From contig CAWKAA010000001.1 in NCBI GenBank assembly GCA_963847515.1, positions 1,178,001 to 1,242,000 on the forward strand: 64,000 nucleotides of DNA, written 5' to 3'. The notes beneath the pieces were generated by a model. It was not told the origin of the DNA, did no database searches, and saw only the letters and a program-made list of their open reading frames with translations. Source of the DNA: QHXW01 sp963847515 (lineage in GTDB: Bacteria; Acidobacteriota; Terriglobia; Bryobacterales; Bryobacteraceae). Position numbers and translations under genes: made by a program. Of this stretch, positions 21,535 through 31,552 are shown one piece after another. How positions within the stretch are numbered: position 1 is the stretch's first letter; each line of letters begins with the position of its first letter.

Positions 21535-21687
21535 TTGGTTATCCTCTTCCCGCTTCATTAGAAGCCATCTCGGAGCTCGCAAATAGTGCGCCATAGTTTC
21601 CGAGGCTAGCTCTTATACTCCAAGGATAGTTCTCAAGGGATCGGAATCAACAATAGGTATGAAGATTGCCAACACTTCACAGGCACT

Positions 21688-24433
21688 ATGACAGAGAACC
21701 TCCCCGGAACTGAATCGGCGCACGATATCCTGGGCCTGCGGCGCCGGCCTCTCGATGTGTTTTTTGCGCCGCGCAATGTCGCAGTAATCGGTGCGACCGA
21801 ATCGCCCGCGAGCGTCGGACGGACCATTCTTTGGAATTTGATCAACAGCCCGTTCGGGGGAACCGTATTTCCGGTAAATCCGAAGCGTACCAGCGTGCTC
21901 GGCATCCGGGCATATCCAAATATTGCGGCCGTGCCGGATAAAGTGGATCTCGCGGTGATTGTCACGCCCGCCAAGACCGTGCCAGGCGTCGTACGGGAGT
22001 GTGTCGCGGTGGGCGTGAAGGGCGCGATCATCATTTCCGCCGGTTTCAAGGAAGCCGGCAAAGCTGGTGCGGAACTGGAGCGCCAGGTGCTTGAAGAAGC
22101 CAGGCGCGGGCGCATGCGCATCATCGGACCCAACTGCCTGGGTGTGATGAGCCCGCTCACCGGCCTGAACGCTACCTTCGCCACCACCATCGCGCGGCCC
22201 GGCAATGTGGCGCTAGTGAGCCAAAGCGGAGCGATCTGCACGGCAATTCTGGACTGGAGCCTGCGAGAACAAGTCGGCTTCAGCGCATTCCTTTCGATCG
22301 GCTCCATGCTCGATGTGGGCTGGGGTGATCTCATTGAATACCTGGGCGATGATCCGCGCACGCGCAGCATCATCATCTACATGGAATCCATCGGCGACGC
22401 GCGCGCCTTTGTCTCGGCGGCGCGCGAGGTGGCACTCAGCAAGCCAATTATCGTGATCAAGGCCGGGCGCAGCGAGGCCGCGGCCAAAGCGGCGGCGTCG
22501 CACACCGGCTCGCTTTCCGGCAGCGACGAGGTACTGGAAGCGGCGTTCCGCCGCTGCGGCGTGCTGCGGGTCGCGAATATCTCGGATTTGTTTTACATGT
22601 CTGAGGTGTTGGCCAAACAGCCGCGTCCAAACGGCCCTCGCCTTACGATTCTGACCAATGCGGGTGGGCCGGGCGTACTCGCCACCGATGCCTTGATGTT
22701 GCTGAATGGCAAGCTGGCGGAGCTTTCGGCCGATACGCATGACCGCTCTGAATCAGATCCTGCCACCGCACTGGAGCCACGGCAACCCGATCGATATTCT
22801 CGGCGACGCCGGTCCGGAGCGCTACGCAAAATCAGTGGAGATCGCCGCCAAGGACCCGAATAGTGACGCCCTACTGGTGATCATGACACCACAAGGCATG
22901 ACCGCCCCCACCCAGATCGCCGAGAGATTAAAGCCATACGCAAAGCTGGAGGGGAAACCCATTTTGGCAAGCTGGATGGGCGGGGTCGCAGCGGCCGGGC
23001 GGCGAAGACATTCTAAATCACGCCGGCATTCCCACGTTTCCTTACCCCGATACCGCAGTCCGCGTCTTCGAGTACATGTGGCGGTACACGTACAATCTGC
23101 GCGGCCTTTATGAAACGCCGGCGCTCGCGCCCGAGGCGGATTCCACGGCGCGCGAGCAGGTTGCCTCGTTAATTGCAGACGTGCGGAAGTCGGGCCGGAC
23201 TTTATTCACAGAGCGGAATCCAAACAGCTGCTCGCGCTCGTACGGCATTCCCACGGTCCGGACGCTGGCGGCGAAAACGGCGGATGAAGCGGTGCGATTC
23301 GCGGGTGAGATCGGCTATCCCGTTGTCCTGAAGTTGCACTCGGAAACGGTCACGCACAAAACTGATGTCGGGGGCGTGCAACTTGACCTGGCCGACGAAA
23401 TGGCTGTTCGGCGCGCCTGGGCGACGATCGAAACAACCGTACGTGAAAAGGCCGGCCCTGGACATTTTCAAGGCGTCACGGTGCAACCCATGGAGTCCCG
23501 CGACGGATACGAGCTGATTATAGGCAGCAGCATAGACCCACAGTTCGGGCCTGTGCTCTTATTCGGCTCGGGTGGCATGCTGGTGGAGGTGTATAAGGAC
23601 CGCGCGCTCGCGTTGCCACCGCTCAACACTACACTCGCGCGGCGCATGATGGAGCAGACCCGGATCTTCACCGCGCTCGAAGGCGTGCGCGGGCGCAAGC
23701 CCGTGCCGCTGGCCGAACTCGATCAGCTTATCGTGCGCTTCAGCCGGCTGGTGATAGAGCAGCCGTGGATCAAAGAGATAGACATCAACCCGTTGCTCGC
23801 GTCCTCAGAACGGCTGGTCGCACTGGATGCACGCGTGATCGTCTACGGATCCGAGATGCGAGACAAAGGATCTGCCGCGGCCCGCTATCCGTCCATATCC
23901 GGTTCAATACGTCGAACAATGGACAAACAACGGACGGAACTTCGCTGACGATCCGGCCGATTCGCCCCGAAGATGAGCCGATGATGGTCGCGTTCCATCA
24001 GCGATTATCCGAACGTAGCGTTTACTTCCGCTACTTCCACCTTCTGAATCTCGGCCAACGCACGGCGCACGAACGGCTGACCCGCATATGTTTCATTGAT
24101 TACGATCGAGAGATGGCTTTGGTCGCCGAGCGTGAACATGGCCATTCCGGCGCGAGCGAGATCCTGGGCGTAGGACGGCTCACCCGGACACATGGAACCA
24201 ACGATGCGGAAATGGCGATCCTTGTCAGTGACGATTTTCATCATAAAGGCCTTGGCACGGAGCTTTTGCGGCGGCTGATAGATATCGCGCGGCGAGAGAA
24301 AGTCGAACGCATCACCGCCGACATTCTGGCGGAGAACCGCACCATGCAGCGGATTTGCGAGCGCCTCGGGTTCCGAATCGCATACCATGCGGAGGATGGC
24401 ACGGTCAAAGCGGAGATGCAGCTAAATCCATAG
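21688..24433 (+). CDS. ADP-forming acetate-CoA ligase fused to a GNAT acetyltransferase, several frameshifts
   Basis: About 915 residues when the frames are joined. Order: CoA-binding/Rossmann domain (RNVAVIGATESPASVGRTI), ligase domain with the likely catalytic histidine in AAASHTGSLSGSDEV, ATP-grasp beta part (GYPVVLKLHSETVTHKTDVG, IDPQFGPVLLFGSGG, EIDINPLLA), then a GNAT domain (TIRPIRPEDEPMMVAFHQRL, DDFHHKGLGTELLRRL). Breaks lie near 22735, 22990, a compensating pair near 23205-23240, and 23870-23945. The ligase interconverts acetyl-CoA and acetate with ATP formation; GNAT fusions can act as protein lysine acetyltransferases (Pat type). Fits downstream of nifJ as an energy-saving acetate route. 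Confidence 0.85.
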
Positions 24434-24488
24434 TCTGGCTTGCGCCGTATTTCCAGCCCTCGCTTTTGCGGCATTTCACTCACACCCC

Positions 24489-24502
24489 GGGTGAATTCAC
24501 CC
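24489..24502. promoter_or_regulatory. Palindromic operator/enhancer GGGTGAATTCACCC
   Basis: Perfect 14-bp palindrome about 119 bp upstream of the predicted transcript start of the porin-cytochrome operon. Confidence 0.6.
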
Positions 24503-24588
24503 GTTATTCATTTGAGTTAGTGTTCACTTTTGAACAACGCCCGGAGACTGTGGTAGATATGTTCATTGTTTGTTGATTTGCGAGAGTT

Positions 24589-24604
24589 TGGGCCGATTCC
24601 TGCA
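24589..24604 (+). promoter_or_regulatory. Possible sigma54-like promoter of the porin-cytochrome operon
   Basis: TGGGCCGATTCCTGCA: GG-N10-GC spacing with TGG at -24 and TGCA at -12; 50 bases before the ATG. Confidence 0.5.
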
Positions 24605-24653
24605 CTATTCTGGAGCGATTTCGTCTTTCGCGGCGCTCGCGATTGGAGGAATT

Positions 24654-26822
24654 ATGCGCGTATCATTTTCGATTCGTGGGGTTTCCCGAATCCTTGCCAT
24701 GTTGGTGCTGGTGGCTGGAGCGGCTGCCTTGGTCGGTGGGTCCAAATCGCCTTATTCGCCCCGCGAGAAGGCCTTCTACGCGGACCCGGCCCTGGTTGCT
24801 TTCGTGCGCCCCGGCCTGGTGATCAACATCAACTCGGCCTCGATCTCGAACAGCGGCATCATCAGTGTCAGGTACACCCTCACCGATCCGTCGGGGCTGC
24901 CTTTGGATGCGGCCGGCGTGAATACTCCGGGCGTGGTTTCGCTGGCATACGTGGCCGCCTACATCCCCAAGGGCCAGGAACAATATGTGGCCTACACGAC
25001 CGCGCAGGCGACCGGCAAGGTGCTGGGCACCATCACTCGCCCCAATTTCGAATTGGGCGGCACGGCTACGCAGGTAGGCCCGGGCCAATACCAATACACT
25101 TTCAAGGCTCAGGCCCCCGCGGGATTTGACCCCACCGTGACTACCACGGTCGCGGTCGATGGGAATCGTGATCTCACGTCATTCAACCTGGGGACCAGCT
25201 ACGCTGGCAACACGTTCAATTTCGTTCCCAATGGATCAGCGGTAACGGTCACTCGCGATGTCATCCGCACCCAGAGTTGCAACGCCTGCCACGACCAGTT
25301 AGCCTTCCACGGCGGTTACGCCCATGGCATGGAGATGTGCGTCATGTGCCATCAGCCGCAAAACGCCGATCCGACGACCGGCAACTCGCTGGACCTCAAG
25401 GTAATGGCGCATAAGATCCACATGGGATCCCAGTTACCCAGCGTCGTTGGCACCGCGACCACGCCCGGCGTCCCTTACCAGATTGCTGGCTTCAAGAATT
25501 CCATCAGTGACTTTTCTACCGTAGTCGATCCCGCCGATCCCCGCCGTTGCGAAGTTTGCCACAGCCAGACCACGGGCGCCGCGCAAGCCAAAGCCTTTTT
25601 GACAGAACCGAGCCGGGCAGCCTGCGGCGCCTGCCATGATGACGTCAATTTCGCGACCGGCGTCAACCATCCGGGCGGATTCCAAACGGACGACAGCCAG
25701 TGCGCCAACTGCCATATCGCGCAAGGCGAGTTGCCCTTCGATGCCTCTATCCTGGGCGCGCACGTAGTGCCCACCGACACGAAGGCTAATTACCCGCAGA
25801 ACCCGGATACGCTCCTTCCCGGCATCAACTTGGTCATCACGGGTGTGACCAATACCTCCGCCGGACAATCGCCCATCGTCGCCTTCACCTTGCAGGATGA
25901 CAGCGGCAATAACATCCCGCTATCGAAGGCCTCTACCCTGCAATTCACCATGGCCGGTCCCACTACCGACTACGGCTACACCAGTTTCGGAAGCAACACC
26001 GCCAGCACTCCCGGTTATGTGACGGAGAGCGCCGCGAAGGCGACCTGTAGTTCCGGCGGATCTTGCACGTACAAGTTCACGCATGCCATTCCGGCGGCCG
26101 CCACCGGAACGTACACCATGGCCGGGGAGGCGCGTACGACTGTGACAGTGCTGGCCGGCACGACATCGTCGCAGAGCATCACGAAAGGCGCCGCGAATCC
26201 CGTGGTGAACTTCTCGGTGGATGGCTCGCCGGTTCAACCGCGCCGCACGGTGGTTGCGCTCAGCAACTGCAATAACTGCCACGTCGCACTCTCGCTGCAT
26301 GGCGGCCTGCGCAACAACACCGAGTACTGCGTGCTGTGCCACAATCCGTCGAACACTGATTTCACCCAACGTCCCAATGCTGTGGTCGCGACCGACAAAG
26401 CGCTGCCGCCCCAGGGCATCAACTTCAATCTGTTGGTGCACCGCATCCACGATGGCGTGAATGTCGTGCCCGCTGGCGGCAAGCCTTTCGTGGTGGTTGG
26501 CTTCGGGGGAAGCCATAACGATTTCTCGGACGTGCTGTTCCCGGCCATGAGTCCGTCGGGACAAGCAACGTACCTGCAAAACTGCTCGATATGCCACACC
26601 AATGGAAGCGAACAGAATTTGCCGATCGGCCTGAATCAGGTCACCGATCCGCAAGGCTGGATTAATCCGGTGCAGCCCGTCGCGTCGGCCTGCAGCGGAT
26701 GTCACGTCTCCAAGCCCGAGGCGTCCCACTTCCTTTCGAATACCAACTCGTTGGGAGAGGGGTGTACCGTATGCCATGCCGCCGGCGCGCAGTTCGCGGT
26801 TGACGCGGTACATGCTCAGTAA
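24654..26822 (+). CDS. OmcA/MtrC-family decahaem cytochrome
   Basis: 722 residues from ATG 24654, seven bases after GGAGG. A hydrophobic N-terminus is followed by a beta-rich domain, five haem motifs (CNACH, CVMCH, CEVCH, CGACH, CANCH), a second beta domain and five more (CNNCH, CVLCH, CSICH, CSGCH, CTVCH). This split-pentahaem layout is that of outer-surface decahaem cytochromes of metal-reducing bacteria. There is no lipobox cysteine after the signal region (AALVGGSKS), so lipid anchoring as in MtrC/OmcA is not evident. First gene of the conduit operon; expected at the cell surface passing electrons to external acceptors. Confidence 0.92.
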   Translation: MRVSFSIRGVSRILAMLVLVAGAAALVGGSKSPYSPREKAFYADPALVAFVRPGLVININSASISNSGIISVRYTLTDPSGLPLDAAGVNTPGVVSLAYVAAYIPKGQEQYVAYTTAQATGKVLGTITRPNFELGGTATQVGPGQYQYTFKAQAPAGFDPTVTTTVAVDGNRDLTSFNLGTSYAGNTFNFVPNGSAVTVTRDVIRTQSCNACHDQLAFHGGYAHGMEMCVMCHQPQNADPTTGNSLDLKVMAHKIHMGSQLPSVVGTATTPGVPYQIAGFKNSISDFSTVVDPADPRRCEVCHSQTTGAAQAKAFLTEPSRAACGACHDDVNFATGVNHPGGFQTDDSQCANCHIAQGELPFDASILGAHVVPTDTKANYPQNPDTLLPGINLVITGVTNTSAGQSPIVAFTLQDDSGNNIPLSKASTLQFTMAGPTTDYGYTSFGSNTASTPGYVTESAAKATCSSGGSCTYKFTHAIPAAATGTYTMAGEARTTVTVLAGTTSSQSITKGAANPVVNFSVDGSPVQPRRTVVALSNCNNCHVALSLHGGLRNNTEYCVLCHNPSNTDFTQRPNAVVATDKALPPQGINFNLLVHRIHDGVNVVPAGGKPFVVVGFGGSHNDFSDVLFPAMSPSGQATYLQNCSICHTNGSEQNLPIGLNQVTDPQGWINPVQPVASACSGCHVSKPEASHFLSNTNSLGEGCTVCHAAGAQFAVDAVHAQ

Positions 26823-27021
26823 ACCGCTTCGCTGTTGGGGCCCGAATTTGTCGGCCCCTGGCGGGGTAAATATGCAGCGGGCGCAACCGCAGACACGGTT
26901 ATCAGCCGGCTCACCGGGCCGTTGTGGTTCCGTCACGCGGGCCATAATCTCGATTTTGCGGGCTTGGCCGCCGCTAATCGCCAGCGCGCCCCCACCTCCT
27001 CCTGGGGCTTGCCCATCATGG

Positions 27022-27966
27022 GTGGGTCACCCTCGAGCGCTGGCGGTTATGGCGGCCATGATTTTGTTCGCTGGAGCAGCGGCGGCGCAGGCGCCCGCTC
27101 CCGCTAACCAGACCCCGGCTCCCGCCAACCAGGCTGCGACATTCGCCGGTTCCGAAGCCTGCCAGCTTTGCCACGAGGACATCTACAAAGGTCTCCAGAA
27201 GAATCCGCACGTGGCTGTTGAGAAAAGCAGTAAGCGTGGGTGGGAGGGCCGGGGCTGCGAATCATGCCACGGCCCGGGGAGCAAGCACGCCGAGAGCACT
27301 TCGGCGGCGGACATCCGCAATCCTGCCAAGCTGCCGGTGACCGAAGCGGACCAGGGGTGCCTCGGCTGCCATCTCAACCAGCCGACACATATCGGACGAA
27401 TCCAGAGCGGGCACACCCGTAATCAGGTGAGCTGCGTCACGTGCCACGCGATGCACAGGTCGGCCGAAGAACTAAGGCCGCGGCGGAGAGCGGCAATCAA
27501 TGCGAAATGCGCGGGCTGCCACACGGCGGTCTGGGCCAGCTTCCAGCGTCCGCACAAGCACAAGCTGCCGGAAGGCGCGATGTCGTGTATCGACTGCCAC
27601 AACCCGCACGGAAGTCTTCTGCCGCGGTCGATTCGTACGGTCGCGGCCAACGAGCCGGGCTGCCTGAACTGCCACGGCGACAAGCGCGGGCCGTTCGTAT
27701 TCGAGCACGCGCCGGTGCGCCTGGAGGGCTGCGCGGCCTGCCACGAACCGCACGGCTCGGCGAACCCGCACATGCTGACGCGGCAGGAGGTGAGGTTCAC
27801 CTGCCTGGAATGCCACGCCAACACGCCCGCGACGATGGCGGCATCGGGCACGCTGGGCGGGATTCCTCCGGCATTTCACGATCTGCGGAGTCCGCAATTC
27901 CGAAACTGCACGCTTTGCCACGTCAAGATCCACGGATCGAACGTGAGCCAGGATCTGCTGCGATGA
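27022..27966 (+). CDS. DmsE/MtrA-family decahaem cytochrome
   Basis: Periplasmic decahaem cytochrome that plugs into the barrel encoded next. Ten motifs: CQLCH, CESCH, CLGCH, CVTCH, CAGCH, CIDCH, CLNCH, CAACH, CLECH, CTLCH, with the typical FAGSEACQLCHEDIYKGL start. The start is uncertain: a GTG at 27022 gives a signal peptide ending FAGAAAAQA; ATG 27049 is the next choice; neither has a good ribosome site. About 300 residues. The stop overlaps the start of the barrel gene by four bases (ATGA). Confidence 0.9.
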   Translation: MGHPRALAVMAAMILFAGAAAAQAPAPANQTPAPANQAATFAGSEACQLCHEDIYKGLQKNPHVAVEKSSKRGWEGRGCESCHGPGSKHAESTSAADIRNPAKLPVTEADQGCLGCHLNQPTHIGRIQSGHTRNQVSCVTCHAMHRSAEELRPRRRAAINAKCAGCHTAVWASFQRPHKHKLPEGAMSCIDCHNPHGSLLPRSIRTVAANEPGCLNCHGDKRGPFVFEHAPVRLEGCAACHEPHGSANPHMLTRQEVRFTCLECHANTPATMAASGTLGGIPPAFHDLRSPQFRNCTLCHVKIHGSNVSQDLLR

Positions 27967-29939
27967 AAATTCTCCTGGCTCTACTGCTGGCTCTGCCGCT
28001 CGCCGCACAAGAAAAACCACCGGCAGCGCAGGAGACCGCTCCCGCAGCCCAAGAAGCGCCGGCTGTTGCTCCGGCTACCCAGCCGGAAGCGACCTTCACG
28101 GGAACCGTGGACGTGGGTTATCAGTGGCGCAGTAACGTGGGCGGCAGCATGGACACGTACCGCTCGGTGGTGAACCTGGGATCAGGGCCAAAGTTAATGG
28201 GGTTGGACCTGAGCTTCGAAAGCGCCACGAAGCGATGGTTCGATCGCATCAACGTGCGCGGATATAACTGGGGCGATCCTTATAACACCGCGCACGTGGA
28301 TGCGAGCCGGCATGGCTGGTATAACTTCAGCTTCGATTACCGCAATATCGCCTATTTCAATTTCTTACCGTCATACGCCGACCCGACCATCGGGAACGGA
28401 ATTTTTCTGGATCAGCGAAGTTTTGACACGCACCGCCGGATGCTGGATTTCGAGCTGGAGCTGATGCCTGGGAAATGGATTGTGCCCTACCTGGGGTATT
28501 CGCACGATTCGGGCTTCGGCAGGGGCATCACGGATTTCACGAGCGACGCCAATGAGTATCCGGTCGCCGACAAGCCGCGCGACAAGACCGACAACTTCCG
28601 CGGGGGCGTGCGCATCGAGATGAAGAAATTCCACGTCACCTTTGAACAAGGCGGGACAACGTTCAGGGACGATCAGCAGGTCTTCACCGGCGACCAGAAC
28701 TTCGGCAACCGCGCCACTCCCTTGCTCGGCCAGCAACTGGAGCTAACCAATCTGGCGCAGTCGTACGGCGTGCGCGGCGACAGCATCTACAGCAAAGTGC
28801 TGGTGACGGCCGATCCGTTCTCCTGGATCAGCCTGTTCGGCCAATTCCTTTACAGCCGGCCGGACACGACGGTGCATTATTCACAGTTCAACACGGGGCA
28901 GTTCGTGGATCTGGCGTCGCTGCTGTTTTTCACCAGCGAGCTGGACCTGCTGAACGCGGCCGCCAAGCAGCCGCACACGTCGGGGATGTTCGGCTTCGAA
29001 TTGCGACCCATGCGCCGGGTGCGCGTGATCGAGTCGGTGATGACGGACCGGCTGCACGACGCGTCCTCGGCCGCGCTCAACCAGCAGATCCTCACGCCGC
29101 TGATGGCGGCCCAACTGGCGGACTTCACGGACCGGCTAGTTCGCAACTACAGCCAGCAACAGACGGATGTGCTGTTCGACCTGACCTCGAAGATCACGCT
29201 GCGTGGCGGCCAGCGTTTCGTTTGGGGAAACGCGGAGACACAAGGCGCGTTCATTTCAGGAGCGGACACCGAGACGGGTGAACTGCGGCGGAAGGTGGGA
29301 CTGGCGGGGATCAGCTACCGGGCGGGACACGGAATCTCGGCCAGCGTCGATTTTGAAGGCGCTTCGGGAGACCGGGCGTACTTTCGGACGAGCCTGCAGA
29401 ATTACCAGCGGGTGCGTGCGCGGGCGCGCTATCAACCCATGACTACGCTGGCTGTCTCGGCGGGTTTCTCGGTGCTGAATAACCAGAATCCCAACCCGGC
29501 GGTGAAGTACGACTTTCTGAGCCACGAAACGTCGTTCTCGGCGGTATGGACGCCGAACGGAGGCAAGCGGGTGACGCTTACGGGCGAGTACACGCGATCA
29601 ACTTTGCGCTCGGACATCAACTACGTGGTGCCGCAAGATTTCACGACCGCGCAGTCGTCTTATCGCGACAACGCGAACGAGGCCAGCGCGCTGGCGGATC
29701 TGGTGATACCGGGCTTCGGAGCACATGCACCCCGGCTTGGTGTCGGCGGCTCGCTGTTCCGCTCGTCCGGCAGCCGTCCCACGCAATACTATCAGCCGAT
29801 CGTGCGCTTCACGACGCCGGCCTACCGGCGTATATCCGCGTACGGAGAATGGCGCTATTACGGATTCGCCGAGCCCTTCTATCTGTACGAGGGTTTCCGG
29901 ACGCATCTTCTAACCGCTGGATTGAGGTTCACGCGATGA
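27963..29939 (+). CDS. MtrB/PioB-family outer-membrane beta-barrel
   Basis: 658 residues: signal peptide (MKILLALLLALPLAAQ), an Ala/Pro-rich linker, then about 600 residues of alternating amphipathic strands rich in aromatic girdles (for example RHGWYNFSFDYRNIAYFNF). It matches the DmsF/MtrB/PioB barrels that sheathe a decahaem cytochrome across the outer membrane. No CxxC pair is visible near the N-terminus, unlike Shewanella MtrB. The last residues are LRFTR rather than ending in an aromatic. Overlaps its neighbours by ATGA on both sides, so strictly co-translated with DmsE-like and four-haem cytochromes. Confidence 0.9.
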   Translation: MKILLALLLALPLAAQEKPPAAQETAPAAQEAPAVAPATQPEATFTGTVDVGYQWRSNVGGSMDTYRSVVNLGSGPKLMGLDLSFESATKRWFDRINVRGYNWGDPYNTAHVDASRHGWYNFSFDYRNIAYFNFLPSYADPTIGNGIFLDQRSFDTHRRMLDFELELMPGKWIVPYLGYSHDSGFGRGITDFTSDANEYPVADKPRDKTDNFRGGVRIEMKKFHVTFEQGGTTFRDDQQVFTGDQNFGNRATPLLGQQLELTNLAQSYGVRGDSIYSKVLVTADPFSWISLFGQFLYSRPDTTVHYSQFNTGQFVDLASLLFFTSELDLLNAAAKQPHTSGMFGFELRPMRRVRVIESVMTDRLHDASSAALNQQILTPLMAAQLADFTDRLVRNYSQQQTDVLFDLTSKITLRGGQRFVWGNAETQGAFISGADTETGELRRKVGLAGISYRAGHGISASVDFEGASGDRAYFRTSLQNYQRVRARARYQPMTTLAVSAGFSVLNNQNPNPAVKYDFLSHETSFSAVWTPNGGKRVTLTGEYTRSTLRSDINYVVPQDFTTAQSSYRDNANEASALADLVIPGFGAHAPRLGVGGSLFRSSGSRPTQYYQPIVRFTTPAYRRISAYGEWRYYGFAEPFYLYEGFRTHLLTAGLRFTR

Positions 29940-31057
29940 TCCGGTCTATGGTAGGTATTCGCTCTCTCGTCACAATGGCTCTGATGGCTGCGGCCGCGGG
30001 GGGCGCAACGTTTCCTTCCGCCGATTCTTTGCGTGGCGAGCGTGTGTTCACGGACCAGTCCTGCATTCAGTGCCACAGCATCAACGGCGAGGGTGGAAAA
30101 CTCGCGCCTGATCTGGGGAGGCGCATCGACCGCAACTATACCCCAGCCCTGCTAGCAAGCGTCATGTGGAACCACGCTCCTACAATGTGGGCTTCGATGA
30201 AGGCACGGGGAATTCAGCGGCCCGTACTAGATGAGCAGACAGCAGCCGACCTTTTCGCATATTTTTACTCCTCACGGTTCTTTGATAAGCTCGGCGACGC
30301 GGGCAGGGGCAAGCAGGTGTTCTCGGCCAAGCATTGCGCCCATTGCCATGGGATCAGCGATTCGAGGGAGGCGGGCGCGAAGCCGGTGGCGCACTGGGAG
30401 TGTCTGGGGGATCCGATCCGCCTGGCGGAGGCCATGTGGAATCATGCCGCGAACATGAAGGAGGCGTTCGCCAAGCAGGGCTTCCGGTGGCCGGAGCTAA
30501 CAAGCCAGGAGCTTTCCGATATCCTCGTCTACGTCCGGAACCTGCGAGAGACGCGGCATGTGGCCACGCGATTGGAAACCGCAGGTGGGGAAAGCGGCGA
30601 GGCCCTCTTCCAATCGAAGGGCTGCGCCGGTTGCCACACGGCCAAGCTGGAGCTGCGGCCGAGATTGAGGGGCAAGACGCTCAACGACATCGCGGCGGAC
30701 ATGTGGAATCATGCACCGCGAATGGCGCAACCGCCGCCGAAACTCGAAGAGGACGAGATGCGCCAGATTGTGAGCTATCTCTGGGCTCAGCAGCTCTTAT
30801 CTCAGGACGGCGATCCACGGCACGGCAAGCAAGTCTTTGCCCGGAAGAGCTGCGCGTCGTGCCACAACGATCCGTCAAGCGGCGCGCCCAGCCTCGCTGG
30901 CCGCAAAGGTGCTTTCTCCCCGGTCTCCATGGTGTCAACGTTGTGGCGCCACGGTCCGCAGATGCTGGAGCGGATGAAGGAAAAGGGCGTTTCTTGGCCC
31001 AGATTTACGGCCGACCAGATGTCCGATCTCATTGCTTACTTGAATTCCGGACTCTGA
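29936..31057 (+). CDS. Four-haem cytochrome c with four repeated modules
   Basis: 373 residues, signal peptide, then four repeats of about 85-90 residues. Each has a CxxCH (CIQCH, CAHCH, CAGCH, CASCH) and, some 35-40 residues later, a W-x-H-x-x-x-M element (MWNHAPTMW, MWNHAANM, MWNHAPRM, LWRHGPQM) that may supply distal ligands. Likely a periplasmic shuttle between the bc-type complex encoded after it and the conduit encoded before it. A fragment of a paralogue is at 13.2-13.5 kb. Confidence 0.88.
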   Translation: MIRSMVGIRSLVTMALMAAAAGGATFPSADSLRGERVFTDQSCIQCHSINGEGGKLAPDLGRRIDRNYTPALLASVMWNHAPTMWASMKARGIQRPVLDEQTAADLFAYFYSSRFFDKLGDAGRGKQVFSAKHCAHCHGISDSREAGAKPVAHWECLGDPIRLAEAMWNHAANMKEAFAKQGFRWPELTSQELSDILVYVRNLRETRHVATRLETAGGESGEALFQSKGCAGCHTAKLELRPRLRGKTLNDIAADMWNHAPRMAQPPPKLEEDEMRQIVSYLWAQQLLSQDGDPRHGKQVFARKSCASCHNDPSSGAPSLAGRKGAFSPVSMVSTLWRHGPQMLERMKEKGVSWPRFTADQMSDLIAYLNSGL

Positions 31058-31111
31058 GCGCGTGTTGATCATGCAATAGGCTCATGAATGACGCGGGCAA
31101 GAAAGGAGGAC

Positions 31112-31552
31112 ATGGCCACAATGACACAAGGGCGTCGAAGCCTGGTGGGCTGGCTGCTGGGTGGCGGTTTGGTCTCTTCCATCTCGTCGTTCATTTATCC
31201 CGCCGTCAAATTCATGATGCCCCCGAATGTACCCGAGGCTGCTGTTAACGAAGTCGTCGCCGGCAAGGTTCAGATGTTGAAGCCCGATGCCGGAGCAATC
31301 GTAAGGTTCGGCAACAAGCCGGTGCTGCTGGTTCGCCTGAGTGAAACCGAATGGAAAGCGTTGTCCGCCGTCTGCACTCACTTGAACTGCACGGTGCAGT
31401 ATCAAGAGACGACGCATCAGATCTGGTGTGCCTGCCACAACGGTTTTTACGACCTCAATGGAAAGGTCGTTTCTGGCCCGCCTCCCAAGCCCCTCGACGA
31501 GTACGCAGTCCGGGTTCGGGGCGACGAAGTCGTGATTACTCGTGGCGTCTGA
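31112..31552 (+). CDS. Rieske iron-sulfur protein
   Basis: 146 residues from ATG 31112 (AAGGAGG). N-terminal membrane anchor (SLVGWLLGGGLVSSISSFIY), then the 2Fe-2S motifs CTHLNCTV and CACHNGFYD with the binding-site proline loop GPPPKPLDEY. Subunit of a cytochrome bc/b6f-type quinol oxidase. Its end overlaps the GTG start of cytochrome b by 11 bases. Confidence 0.93.
   Translation: MATMTQGRRSLVGWLLGGGLVSSISSFIYPAVKFMMPPNVPEAAVNEVVAGKVQMLKPDAGAIVRFGNKPVLLVRLSETEWKALSAVCTHLNCTVQYQETTHQIWCACHNGFYDLNGKVVSGPPPKPLDEYAVRVRGDEVVITRGV

Noticed and set aside
26837..26858. Hairpin GGGGCC/GGCCCC after the OmcA-like gene as a terminator
   Set aside because: Stem of six pairs and no T-run; cannot be told from chance in GC-rich DNA, and the operon probably continues through it.
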